Both the position numbers and the translations under genes were made by a program. 5,549 bases of DNA from Bifidobacterium breve (GTDB lineage: Bacteria > Actinomycetota > Acidimicrobiia > IMCC26256 > PALSA-555): assembly GCA_945889545.1 (NCBI GenBank), contig CAMDCC010000206.1, forward strand, positions 1 through 5,549. The letters run 5' to 3'. A model generated the notes under the pieces. The model was not told the DNA's origin and searched no databases. It saw nothing but the letters and a program-made list of their open reading frames with translations. Position 1 is the first letter of the stretch; every line of letters begins with the position of its first letter. This document shows positions 5,474 to 5,549 of the stretch, one piece after another.

Positions 5474-5513
5474 TCCCTCGATCTAGCCCCTCCATCTAGC
5501 CCCTCCGCCTCGC
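5462..5513 (+). repeat. 13-bp tandem repeat, four imperfect copies, spanning the CPBP stop codon
   Basis: Four contiguous 13-nt units at 5462-5474, 5475-5487, 5488-5500 and 5501-5513, consensus CCCTCCATCTAGC with a few substitutions per copy (GCCTAGT, GATCTAGC, GCCTCGC variants). The first unit contains the CPBP stop TAG (5471-5473). Because 13 is not a multiple of three, the TAGs at 5471, 5484 and 5497 fall in all three forward frames. No gene is recognised from here to the right edge. Confidence 0.8.
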
Positions 5514-5549
5514 CGCGCGCCCCGTCTGGGTCGGCATGGCCCGCCTACG

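Overview
This window looks like ordinary chromosomal DNA from a high-GC actinobacterium. The clearest lineage marker is a small DUF3039-type protein, a family I know as essentially actinobacterial. Supporting signs are GC-rich third codon positions, frequent GTG starts and stop/start-coupled genes. An Acidimicrobiia-like or other environmental actinobacterium would fit, but the sequence alone does not fix the order. I see no tRNA, rRNA, CRISPR array, transposase, phage gene or attachment site.

Layout from left to right: (1) the 3' end of a gene that runs off the left edge, possibly a family-20-type glycoside hydrolase. It is followed with no gap by a short cation-diffusion-facilitator-like membrane protein that lacks the cytoplasmic C-terminal domain. 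(2) A convergent junction with a perfect 11-bp GC-rich hairpin, a likely terminator. (3) On the minus strand, a two-gene unit: the DUF3039 protein first, then a class III (omega-type) PLP aminotransferase starting 8 nt after its stop. (4) A 124-bp divergent intergenic region holding three perfect small inverted repeats, the best place here for shared regulation. (5) On the plus strand, a zinc-dependent medium-chain dehydrogenase overlapping by 8 nt a dienelactone-hydrolase-family hydrolase. (6) A CPBP-type (CAAX/Abi) intramembrane protease-like protein, then 76 bp of short repeats and nothing else recognised.

The central block (DUF3039, aminotransferase, dehydrogenase, hydrolase) looks like a small metabolic neighbourhood around one divergent control region: an amine/carbonyl exchange enzyme, an alcohol/carbonyl oxidoreductase and an ester or lactone hydrolase. 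A joint catabolic route is possible, but the substrate cannot be read from sequence. The most unusual sequence-level observation is that two neighbouring genes (the hydrolase and the CPBP protein) each end inside a short tandem repeat that duplicates the stop codon: 18-bp units in one, 13-bp units in the other. I did not find convincing evidence of a wholly new system.
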